Positions 1 through 4,697 of a stretch of DNA of 6,613 nucleotides are shown here, piece by piece. Source of the stretch: Patescibacteria group bacterium (GTDB taxonomy: Bacteria > Patescibacteriota > Minisyncoccia > Phycocordibacterales > PALSA-1337); NCBI GenBank assembly GCA_028864955.1, contig JAGWLE010000037.1, positions 1 to 6,613 on the forward strand. Reading direction: 5' to 3'. How positions within the stretch are numbered: position 1 is the stretch's first letter; every line of letters starts with the position of its first letter. The position numbers were made by a program, and so were the translations under genes. The notes under the pieces were generated by a model. The model saw nothing but the letters and a program-made list of their open reading frames with translations, searched no databases and was not told where the DNA came from.

Positions 1-1383
1 GTACGTCAAATCTTTTTTGTACGGTTCCATGACTGTATACAGCCGCGGCAGAAATTGCGGCAGAGACATCGGCGGCACGACGAAATCATCGATGAACGGC
101 GCCGTGCGCACGCCATGAATATGCTTGCGCAGCATATTGAAGCTCTCGCGGCGGATAACCCAGTATTTATGCTCATCATTTTCCGTGCGCGTGACGCGCA
201 TGCGCTCATGAAGCGACTTTAGGGAATCTCGCGCCGCCACAGCCGCCTTCAAGGCATCCTCATCCTTATCCGCCGTGAATTCGGCCATGAGTACAAGTTT
301 CGGCAATTGGGCCGACTCCAGAACCGCCAGCATTTCCGGCATAAATTCAAGCCCCAGAGTGATCAGGTTCCCGCCCATCTGTTTCATGAGCTGTGGCAAG
401 AATTTGATCGCCACTTTCAAGGTCTGATCATCATACGATTCAAATGATTCAGGCTTGTGCTCGAGAATATGTGTCGCTGTCTCGCCCAGCTGATTCAGAT
501 CAGTCAGAAATACGACGAGCAGATGCGAGTGCGGCTTTGGTTTGACCAAGGCAAATTCGATCTCGGTTATGAGCCCAAGTGTGCCCTGTGAACCGACGAT
601 CATCTTGCAGAGGTTAAATCGTTCAGCATCGCCCGCGTTCCTGTTCCAGACGTTCCAGAGATAGTACCCGCAGGAATTCTTCGAGACGAGCGGCCGCGCC
701 GCTTGCAATGTGTCGTAATTACGATCAATGAGCGCGTGCATATTCCGGTAAATATCAGATTCAAAGGTATTGCCCTTCTCCTTGTCTGCCAATTCCTGCA
801 TGGTGATGGGCTTGAATTCATGTTCCTCGCCGTCAGCACAGACCATTTTCAAGCGGCGGACATACTGTTCCGTCTTGCCATAGGTCAGCGTCTTTTCACC
901 GCCGGAATTATTGGCGGCGATGCCGCCGACCGTACACAGTTCGCGTGAAGCCGGATATGAGGGCATGATCTGACCGCCTTTTTCGAGAGTGGCCTTATCG
1001 AAGTCACGATAATACACGCCTGGTTCCGTGACGGCATATCCGCTGACTGCCACGTCCTTGTATAAACCGCCAAGATTTTCTTTTGATTCTTCTTTGACTT
1101 CTTTGATGCGATTGAAATATTTCAGAAAATCAACAACGACCGATTCGGAAAGCGGTCCGCCTGACATATCCGTTCCGGCCGATCGTCCGGCCAGATTGAC
1201 GCCGCCGTGACTCGAGGCGAACTGCACCAGCTTCTTTACATCGTCAACGTTCTTTGGCCTGACCACAACTTGCGGTCTGACTTCAAAGAGACTGGCGTCA
1301 TGACTGGCTGCCGTTAACGCTTCATCGGACGTATCAATATCGCCCTCAAGGCCGATATGAGAGAGATCTTCTGTGAGCGACAT
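1..1383 (-). CDS. FAD-linked oxidoreductase, GlcD/D-lactate dehydrogenase type (C-terminus beyond window)
   Basis: Reading down from ATG at 1383, 461 codons stay open to the left edge, so the C-terminus is missing. The protein has the PCMH-type FAD-binding domain: a pyrophosphate loop at about residues 66-76 (GRSAGTDMSGG), a second FAD stretch at about 141-170 (PSYPASRELC, then GGIAANNSGG), and the GSQGTLGLITE motif at 264-274. The start of the FAD-oxidase C-terminal domain follows, with IDDFVVP at 431-437. Family members oxidise 2-hydroxy acids such as D-lactate or glycolate, passing electrons from FAD to a quinone, cytochrome or Fe-S partner. The exact substrate cannot be read here. The conserved His-rich C-terminal motif, and any fused GlpC-like Fe-S domain, would lie outside the window. 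No signal peptide or membrane segment is visible, so it is cytosolic or peripheral. The start has no Shine-Dalgarno but has a TATAAT box six bases upstream, which suggests a leaderless mRNA. Family assignment is firm; substrate is open. Confidence 0.9.
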   Translation of the reverse strand, partial: MSLTEDLSHIGLEGDIDTSDEALTAASHDASLFEVRPQVVVRPKNVDDVKKLVQFASSHGGVNLAGRSAGTDMSGGPLSESVVVDFLKYFNRIKEVKEESKENLGGLYKDVAVSGYAVTEPGVYYRDFDKATLEKGGQIMPSYPASRELCTVGGIAANNSGGEKTLTYGKTEQYVRRLKMVCADGEEHEFKPITMQELADKEKGNTFESDIYRNMHALIDRNYDTLQAARPLVSKNSCGYYLWNVWNRNAGDAERFNLCKMIVGSQGTLGLITEIEFALVKPKPHSHLLVVFLTDLNQLGETATHILEHKPESFESYDDQTLKVAIKFLPQLMKQMGGNLITLGLEFMPEMLAVLESAQLPKLVLMAEFTADKDEDALKAAVAARDSLKSLHERMRVTRTENDEHKYWVIRRESFNMLRKHIHGVRTAPFIDDFVVPPMSLPQFLPRLYTVMEPYKKDLTY

Positions 1384-1418
1384 GGGACTATTATAGCGTG
1401 AATGTGGCCGCAGGTAAT
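1384..1418 (-). promoter_or_regulatory. Putative leaderless promoter of the FAD oxidoreductase gene
   Basis: On the minus strand a perfect TATAAT occupies 1395 down to 1390, followed by six bases and then the ATG at 1383. With usual -10 to start-point spacing, transcription would begin at or within a base or so of the ATG. No purine-rich ribosome binding site lies between. The -35 region is weak: ATTACC, 1418 down to 1413, with a 17-base spacer. The call rests on the perfect -10 box and its position. Confidence 0.6.
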
Positions 1419-1431
1419 AGGATTTCAGCTC

Positions 1432-1459
1432 TTGATTTTATACATATATGTGGTATAAT
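1432..1459 (+). promoter_or_regulatory. Extended -10 promoter of the Trp-rich membrane protein gene
   Basis: The -35 box TTGATT (1432-1437) is 16 bases from a perfect TATAAT (1454-1459). The TATAAT is preceded by TGG, giving an extended -10. The predicted start point is near 1466, leaving a leader of roughly 33 bases that carries the ribosome binding site. A perfect ten-base palindrome (1442-1451) lies in the spacer and could be an operator. The promoter is divergent from that of the FAD oxidoreductase, and the two -35 regions are only about 13 bases apart. Confidence 0.7.
1442..1451. repeat. Ten-base palindrome inside the promoter spacer
   Basis: ACATATATGT is its own reverse complement. 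It sits between the -35 (1432-1437) and the -10 (1454-1459) of the plus-strand promoter, where a bound repressor would block RNA polymerase. Alternating AT sequence can also arise by chance in an AT-rich promoter, so an operator role is only a suggestion. Confidence 0.3.
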
Positions 1460-1481
1460 TAAAAAAGTTTAAGACAAAAAC

Positions 1482-1488
1482 AAAGGAG
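1482..1488 (+). promoter_or_regulatory. Shine-Dalgarno site of the 1499 gene
   Basis: AAAGGAG, with the AGGAG core at 1484-1488, lies ten bases before ATG at 1499. It fixes the start and shows that this organism uses Shine-Dalgarno initiation for some genes. Confidence 0.8.
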
Positions 1489-1498
1489 CTCGTTCATA

Positions 1499-2077
1499 AT
1501 GAAAGTTTCATTTCTGTTCTGGATAGCCAACGTTCTGCCCATCGTTATTCTGATCGCTATTATAGAGATCTATAACGACACCAACCCGCCGGGCTGGTTT
1601 TGGGCCAAACAAGGCGAATGGAGCAAGACCAAATTCGTCAATCCATTCTGGGAACAGCACGTCAACCTACCCGTACCATTTCTGAAGTATCTGACGTGGT
1701 ACCACATGGTCCTCTTCCTATTGATCACGCTTCCCTACCTGATACTCATTCAAATTCCAATAACCAGCTGGTTGATGAGCTATCAGATCTTCCCCGCCAA
1801 CGTTTCGGTCGGCTGGAAAGTTCTGTCGGGTCTCACCCTTCTCGGTGCCATCTGGTTCGGGATTTCCGGATTTGAGGACTTCTTCTACTTCCTCATTCAA
1901 TCAACCTTCCACTGGCTCGAGCCTCACGCCCTGCGGCGAGTGCTTCATGGCGACTTCGCTTGGTTCAAGGACTGGATACCGCTGCCTTTCGGACTCAAAC
2001 TTCCCGGACATTGGGTGTTCTGTCCCTGCACCGCCATTCTACTCCTGTATGTTCGGCAACGATGGATCATCGGCTAA
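1499..2077 (+). CDS. Tryptophan-rich integral membrane protein of unknown function
   Basis: The product is 192 residues. I do not recognise a named family. Hydrophobic segments are visible at about residues 5-25, 68-93 and 104-124, with a possible fourth at about 172-187. A polar, aromatic loop of about 40 residues (26-67) lies between the first two segments. There are 14 tryptophans (about 7%), many in loops next to the membrane segments. Distinctive stretches are GFEDFFYFLIQ (124-134) and the charged, aromatic 149-172 with LHGDFAWFKDW; the acidic pair E126/D127 at the end of the third segment is a plausible functional site. No cleavable signal peptide is obvious, and the first segment looks like an anchor. 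The start is supported by AAAGGAG ten bases upstream and an extended -10 promoter. A terminator follows 20 bases after the stop, so it is probably transcribed alone. It could be a small enzyme or scaffold in the inner membrane. I infer nothing more specific. Confidence 0.85.
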   Translation: MKVSFLFWIANVLPIVILIAIIEIYNDTNPPGWFWAKQGEWSKTKFVNPFWEQHVNLPVPFLKYLTWYHMVLFLLITLPYLILIQIPITSWLMSYQIFPANVSVGWKVLSGLTLLGAIWFGISGFEDFFYFLIQSTFHWLEPHALRRVLHGDFAWFKDWIPLPFGLKLPGHWVFCPCTAILLLYVRQRWIIG

Positions 2078-2096
2078 AGACATCGGATTCGCTTAC

Positions 2097-2141
2097 GCCC
2101 GTCTCATGAGAAACTCGTCTCGTGGACGGGCTTTCTCTTTT
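2097..2141 (+). terminator. Rho-independent terminator after the 1499 gene
   Basis: The outer stem GCCCGTC (2097-2103) pairs with GACGGGC (2125-2131). After one bulged T, CATGAG (2105-2110) pairs with CTCGTG (2119-2124), including one G-U pair. The loop is eight bases. The T-rich tail TTTCTCTTTT (2132-2141) follows directly. It begins 20 bases after the stop codon. Confidence 0.8.
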
Positions 2142-2165
2142 GCAGCTAAGGCGTATAATCAGCGT
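2131..2165 (+). promoter_or_regulatory. Putative leaderless promoter of the DUF3298-like gene
   Basis: A perfect TATAAT (2154-2159) is followed by six bases and then ATG at 2166. This is the same geometry as at the FAD oxidoreductase gene. No Shine-Dalgarno lies between box and start, so the mRNA probably starts at the ATG. The -35 position (about 2131-2136) falls in the T-rich tail of the preceding terminator and matches the consensus poorly. Confidence 0.6.
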
Positions 2166-2939
2166 ATGAAAACTCTTATTTCCGTCGTGGTTGCTGTCAT
2201 CGCTACGTATCTCGTCACAAGCCTACTGAATACCAAACAGGCTGCGGCGCCTATAGCCAACGCTCCCGCAGACAGCGTTATCATCCCTCTGTCGATCGTC
2301 TCGATGCGAGAAAATGCCTCGACATCACCGACCATAGCAGTCGAATATCCGCAGTTCGCGGCGGTCAGCGACGATTTCAACGCGCTCATTGCCTCTTCAA
2401 CTCTCGGACGTCTCGGCGACTTTAAGAGCGCGGTCGCTGACAATATGCAAGCCCGGATCGCCACGCAGGTTCCCGGCCAACCGTCTGCAGTCATTCCAGA
2501 AAGCGCCTACTCATTCCTGGCTTCCTGGCAGCCGGCACAGATCAACTCCCACTACATCAGTTTCGTCGAGCGCTACGACTCATACAGCGGCGGCGCGAAT
2601 GAAACGCAGGAATTGCAGACATTCAACTACGACCTGGTCGCGCACCGGCCGATGACGCTTGACGACATTCTCGGCACGAGCAGCGACTATCTGCCGAAGC
2701 TTTCGGCGCTGGCGCGTCAGGAATTGGATCAATCGTTGCGCGCGGCCTCGCCCGGATATGACCCGACCGCCATGCTCGACGCCGGCACAGAACCGACGGC
2801 TGATAATTTTCGAAATTTCACCTTTACCAACTACGCTATAACCGTCTACTTCCCTAAATACGCGGTGGCGCCGGGCGCGTTCGGCGAGCAGCATGTCACC
2901 TTCCCGCGGAGCGCCCTGTCGTCGACCTCGGGCAATTAA
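2166..2939 (+). CDS. Membrane-anchored DUF3298-like (RsiV/PdaC C-terminal domain type) protein
   Basis: The product is 257 residues. Residues 4-21 form a hydrophobic signal anchor (or signal peptide) after a short basic start. An Ala/Pro-rich linker to about 37 then places the rest outside the membrane. From about 38 to 110 the layout resembles the DUF4163-type N-terminal part of such proteins (VEYPQF at 59-64, then a helix). From about 130 the DUF3298 pattern is clear: ERYDSYSGGANE (135-146), then TFNYDL (152-157), MTLDDILG (163-170) and near the end YFPKYAVAPGAFGEQHVTFP (228-247). Members with this domain include the Bacillus anti-sigma factor RsiV, which binds lysozyme, and the peptidoglycan deacetylase PdaC. 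Neither partner, sigma factor nor deacetylase domain, is visible here, so the role is probably cell-envelope binding of unknown ligand. The chosen ATG directly precedes the anchor and sits six bases after a TATAAT. The frame stays open further upstream but loses protein-like character there. Confidence 0.85.
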   Translation: MKTLISVVVAVIATYLVTSLLNTKQAAAPIANAPADSVIIPLSIVSMRENASTSPTIAVEYPQFAAVSDDFNALIASSTLGRLGDFKSAVADNMQARIATQVPGQPSAVIPESAYSFLASWQPAQINSHYISFVERYDSYSGGANETQELQTFNYDLVAHRPMTLDDILGTSSDYLPKLSALARQELDQSLRAASPGYDPTAMLDAGTEPTADNFRNFTFTNYAITVYFPKYAVAPGAFGEQHVTFPRSALSSTSGN

Positions 2940-2969
2940 CTGCGCCGACCATGCCTCGGGCCTAATGAT

Positions 2970-2998
2970 TTGCTCCGCTCTTCCTTTCGTGATAAAAT
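2970..2998 (+). promoter_or_regulatory. Putative promoter upstream of the small basic protein gene
   Basis: The -35-like TTGCTC (2970-2975) is 17 bases from TAAAAT (2993-2998), which matches TATAAT at five of six positions and is preceded by TGA (an extended -10). The predicted start near 3005 gives a leader of about 69 bases that would include the hairpin at 3020-3036. An alternative -10, TAGAAT at 3058-3063, would give an almost leaderless mRNA. I cannot choose between them. Confidence 0.4.
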
Positions 2999-3019
2999 TG
3001 CCAACCGTGTAGCACCTTC

Positions 3020-3036
3020 GCCGATCGCGGATCGGC
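3020..3036. repeat. Seven-base inverted repeat with three-base loop
   Basis: GCCGATC (3020-3026) and GATCGGC (3030-3036) are perfect inverted arms around GCG. On the plus strand the hairpin is followed by CAAAAAA rather than T residues, and neither strand has a T run after it, so it is not a typical terminator. It lies between the two possible -10 boxes of the following gene. It could be an operator, a leader hairpin, or the 3' end of the preceding transcript. Confidence 0.55.
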
Positions 3037-3073
3037 CAAAAAACAATCAACCACACCTAGAATACGACTGACT

Positions 3074-3433
3074 ATGGATGAGACGACTGAAATCAAAGCC
3101 GGCGTGGAGATCGCCTATGGCCGCCGAGTCTTCAAGGTTCTCGGACCAGCTCCTCACAAGGGCATGTGGCGGATCCATGAAAGGATACGCCGTGGCTATC
3201 GCGCTCCGGCCGGCTGGAAACCGAAGCTCTATGACATGCCGGAAGATGATCTGGTCCAGATCGCCCGCGAGTCGCTCCGACACGAGCGCCTGATGGAACA
3301 GATGAGCAGCCACGCCCAGGGGCGGCGGGCAGGCGCCAAACGAAGCGCCAAAGTTCCCGGCAAAAACTCGCGCCCGGGAACGATCAGAGGTTTGGAACGC
3401 GCCTATTACTCGGCACATGGCTTTGCCACTTGA
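3074..3433 (+). CDS. Small basic protein of unknown function
   Basis: The product is 119 residues and I do not recognise it. Residues 10-36 look like short beta strands (VEIAYGRRVFKVLG, then MWRIHERI), as in small SH3-like or OB-like folds. A Pro/Trp turn (APAGWKPKLYDMP, 44-56) leads to a helix at about 57-77 (EDDLVQIARESLRHERLMEQ). The tail from about 80 to 105 is rich in Arg, Lys and Gly and probably disordered. The net charge is clearly positive, so nucleic-acid or ribosome binding is conceivable, but no motif proves it. No signal peptide or membrane segment is seen. There is no Shine-Dalgarno before the ATG. A strong terminator 30 bases after the stop supports a real, separately transcribed gene. 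The GC-rich third codon positions resemble those of its neighbours. Confidence 0.7.
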   Translation: MDETTEIKAGVEIAYGRRVFKVLGPAPHKGMWRIHERIRRGYRAPAGWKPKLYDMPEDDLVQIARESLRHERLMEQMSSHAQGRRAGAKRSAKVPGKNSRPGTIRGLERAYYSAHGFAT

Positions 3434-3463
3434 GCCCGCCCCAGTCCTCATAGAGCATCACCC

Positions 3464-3501
3464 GCGCCCGTCTGGCAGCCCGCCAGATGCGGCGCTTTTT
3501 T
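3464..3501 (+). terminator. Rho-independent terminator after the small basic protein gene
   Basis: The inner stem TCTGGC (3471-3476) pairs with GCCAGA (3482-3487) around loop AGCCC. The outer stem GCGCC (3464-3468) pairs with GGCGC (3491-3495) across a small internal loop that allows one G-U pair. A run of six T (3496-3501) follows immediately. Confidence 0.9.
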
Positions 3502-3516
3502 GGCGGCGGCTGACTA

Positions 3517-3545
3517 TTGCAATACTCCGGGTCCCGGGATAGGAT
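3517..3545 (+). promoter_or_regulatory. Candidate promoter of the dihydroorotate dehydrogenase gene
   Basis: TTGCAA (3517-3522) lies 17 bases from TAGGAT (3540-3545). Each matches its consensus at four of six positions. The predicted start near 3552 gives a leader of about 37 bases carrying AAAGGA. A CCGGG-T-CCCGG palindrome (3528-3538) lies in the spacer. The boxes are moderate, but a promoter is expected here because a terminator precedes. Confidence 0.35.
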
Positions 3546-3572
3546 GGCGGCAGAACAGCATTCGACAAATAG

Positions 3573-3578
3573 AAAGGA
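3573..3578 (+). promoter_or_regulatory. Shine-Dalgarno site that decides the start of the dihydroorotate dehydrogenase
   Basis: AAAGGA ends ten bases before ATG at 3589. The reading frame is open further upstream, with an in-frame ATG at 3544 and a TTG at 3517. Only the 3589 start has a ribosome binding site at proper distance, and only it gives an N-terminus of normal length for the family. Confidence 0.7.
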
Positions 3579-3588
3579 ATCGGAAACT

Positions 3589-4596
3589 ATGATCAAATTC
3601 TCCAATGGACGCGCTATCAATTACTTTATCGCGAGTGGCGCCTTGGCCTATGATTGCAAAGGATGGCTGCATGAACGCGCGCTCACGGCGCTCGGCTTCA
3701 TCAATCCTCGCTTCTTCGCGGTAGCCATAAAGTCACTCACGCTGCCACCGACGGCAGGTCATCTCGTCTGGTGGCATCCATGGACCTGCATCCGCATGAT
3801 ACAGAACGGAGCAGTAAACAAAGTCGGTCTGACAAATCCTGGCTTTAATTGGTGGGTCACGCGCGTGGCACCATACATCGACTTCGAGAGCCAGCCGGTG
3901 ATCGTCTCTCTGTTCGGGTCGCCGGAAGATCTTGTCTACATGGCGGAAAGATTAAATCCGTTTGATCTCTTGGCAATCGAGGTCAATGGTTCCTGTCCAA
4001 ACAAGAAGCTTCTAACCTCCGGACTACCGCAGTCACTGCGCGAGCAAGCTGAACACATCGCGCAAGCGACGATAGCCGCCAAAACAGTTTCTCGTCACCC
4101 TTTTATCCAAAAGGTCTCCTACGAACAGGCTTATTTCTACCTGGAGTCGAGATTGCGAGGAGTCGTGGAAGCCATCTCTATCAACAGCGTCAAACACGAG
4201 ACTGTCTTCCCGGACGAACAGAGTCCGCTGTGCAGGCTTGAGAACCGAGTCGGCGGCGGAGGTGGCGGCGTCTCCGGCAAACCGGCCCAGCTATACAACT
4301 GGAAGGTGGTGTCCGATCTAAAACGCGAGGGAAAGACGCCCATCATTGCGCCAAGTTCGATGTCATATGAAGATATGCAGTATGTGCGGAATGAATTGGG
4401 AGCCGATGGCGTCAGTTTTGGCACGATCATGCTTCCGGATCACAATCCGTTCAAAGTTTGGACATGGTTAACCAACCCGACAAAGCCGACCCGCTACGTC
4501 AGACGTGCGCAGCGCGAACAGATCGCCGCAGTCATCAAACAGCAAAAAGCCGAAGCCGACGAGGCTGAACAAGCTCACAAACTAGAATCAGAATAG
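3589..4596 (+). CDS. pyrD: Dihydroorotate dehydrogenase, divergent class-1-like
   Basis: The 335-residue enzyme is predicted to oxidise dihydroorotate to orotate with FMN, the fourth step of pyrimidine synthesis. Compared from memory with Lactococcus class 1A enzyme, the active-site residues line up: ASG (15-17), Lys48 in IKSLTLPP, NKVGLTNPG (77-85), the catalytic Cys136 in NGSCPN (133-138), Lys175 and Asn199 in INSV (198-201). Cys rather than Ser at the base position indicates class 1. There is no long N-terminal membrane helix of class 2 type. Oddities: a run of six glycines (222-227) where the family has about two before LSG; SS (256-257) where the FMN-phosphate loop normally has GG, although the later FGT (278-280 region) is kept; and a charged helical tail from about 303. 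No PyrK electron-transfer subunit is in the window, so the acceptor is unknown. The neighbouring dihydroorotase supports the assignment. A related FMN dehydrogenase with another substrate is less likely. Confidence 0.8.
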   Translation: MIKFSNGRAINYFIASGALAYDCKGWLHERALTALGFINPRFFAVAIKSLTLPPTAGHLVWWHPWTCIRMIQNGAVNKVGLTNPGFNWWVTRVAPYIDFESQPVIVSLFGSPEDLVYMAERLNPFDLLAIEVNGSCPNKKLLTSGLPQSLREQAEHIAQATIAAKTVSRHPFIQKVSYEQAYFYLESRLRGVVEAISINSVKHETVFPDEQSPLCRLENRVGGGGGGVSGKPAQLYNWKVVSDLKREGKTPIIAPSSMSYEDMQYVRNELGADGVSFGTIMLPDHNPFKVWTWLTNPTKPTRYVRRAQREQIAAVIKQQKAEADEAEQAHKLESE

Positions 4597-4615
4597 TCTT
4601 AGCAACACCATTCCT

Positions 4616-4643
4616 GCAACCCGGCCACGCGGGTTGCTTTTTT
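4616..4643 (+). terminator. Rho-independent terminator after the dihydroorotate dehydrogenase gene
   Basis: GCAACCC (4616-4622) pairs with GGGTTGC (4631-4637), plus one more G-C pair inside. The loop is six bases and six T follow (4638-4643). It lies between the two pyrimidine genes and would limit read-through into the dihydroorotase gene. Confidence 0.9.
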
Positions 4644-4660
4644 GTGCCGGTTCATCTAGT

Positions 4661-4670
4661 CTGCTAGCAG
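4661..4670. repeat. Ten-base palindrome upstream of the dihydroorotase gene
   Basis: CTGCTAGCAG is a perfect palindrome, placed between the preceding terminator and the dihydroorotase ribosome binding site. That is the region where a promoter should lie, so it could be an operator. I see no convincing -10 or -35 pair around it. Confidence 0.3.
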
Positions 4671-4685
4671 AATAACCTTGACACT

Positions 4686-4691
4686 AGGGAG
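4686..4691 (+). promoter_or_regulatory. Shine-Dalgarno site of the dihydroorotase gene
   Basis: AGGGAG lies six bases before ATG at 4698. The ATG gives a normal family N-terminus. Confidence 0.75.
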
Positions 4692-4697
4692 TCACGC

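Noticed and set aside
1845..2165. Upstream extension of the DUF3298-like frame to an earlier ATG
   Set aside because: It overlaps the Trp-rich membrane gene in another frame. The translation there is Ser/Pro/Cys-rich without structure, and the signal anchor and TATAAT-N6-ATG both fix the start at 2166.
3020..3036. Hairpin as terminator of the DUF3298-like gene
   Set aside because: It is followed by A residues rather than T on the plus strand and has no T run on the minus strand. It is kept only as an inverted repeat.
2580..3056. Minus-strand open frame of 158 codons
   Set aside because: It is Arg-rich, lies antisense to the DUF3298-like gene and its downstream spacer, and has no recognisable motif. 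It is explained by GC-rich third positions.
3517..3588. Longer N-terminus for the dihydroorotate dehydrogenase from TTG 3517 or ATG 3544
   Set aside because: The extra residues are low-complexity and polar, have no ribosome binding site, and coincide with the likely promoter. AAAGGA before 3589 fits better.
4137..4430. Minus-strand open frame with a proline run
   Set aside because: The proline run is only the complement of the glycine codons of the dihydroorotate dehydrogenase.
4678..4683. Perfect TTGACA before the dihydroorotase gene
   Set aside because: A -10 at normal spacing would fall at 4701-4706 inside the coding sequence, with a poor match, and transcription would start after the ATG.
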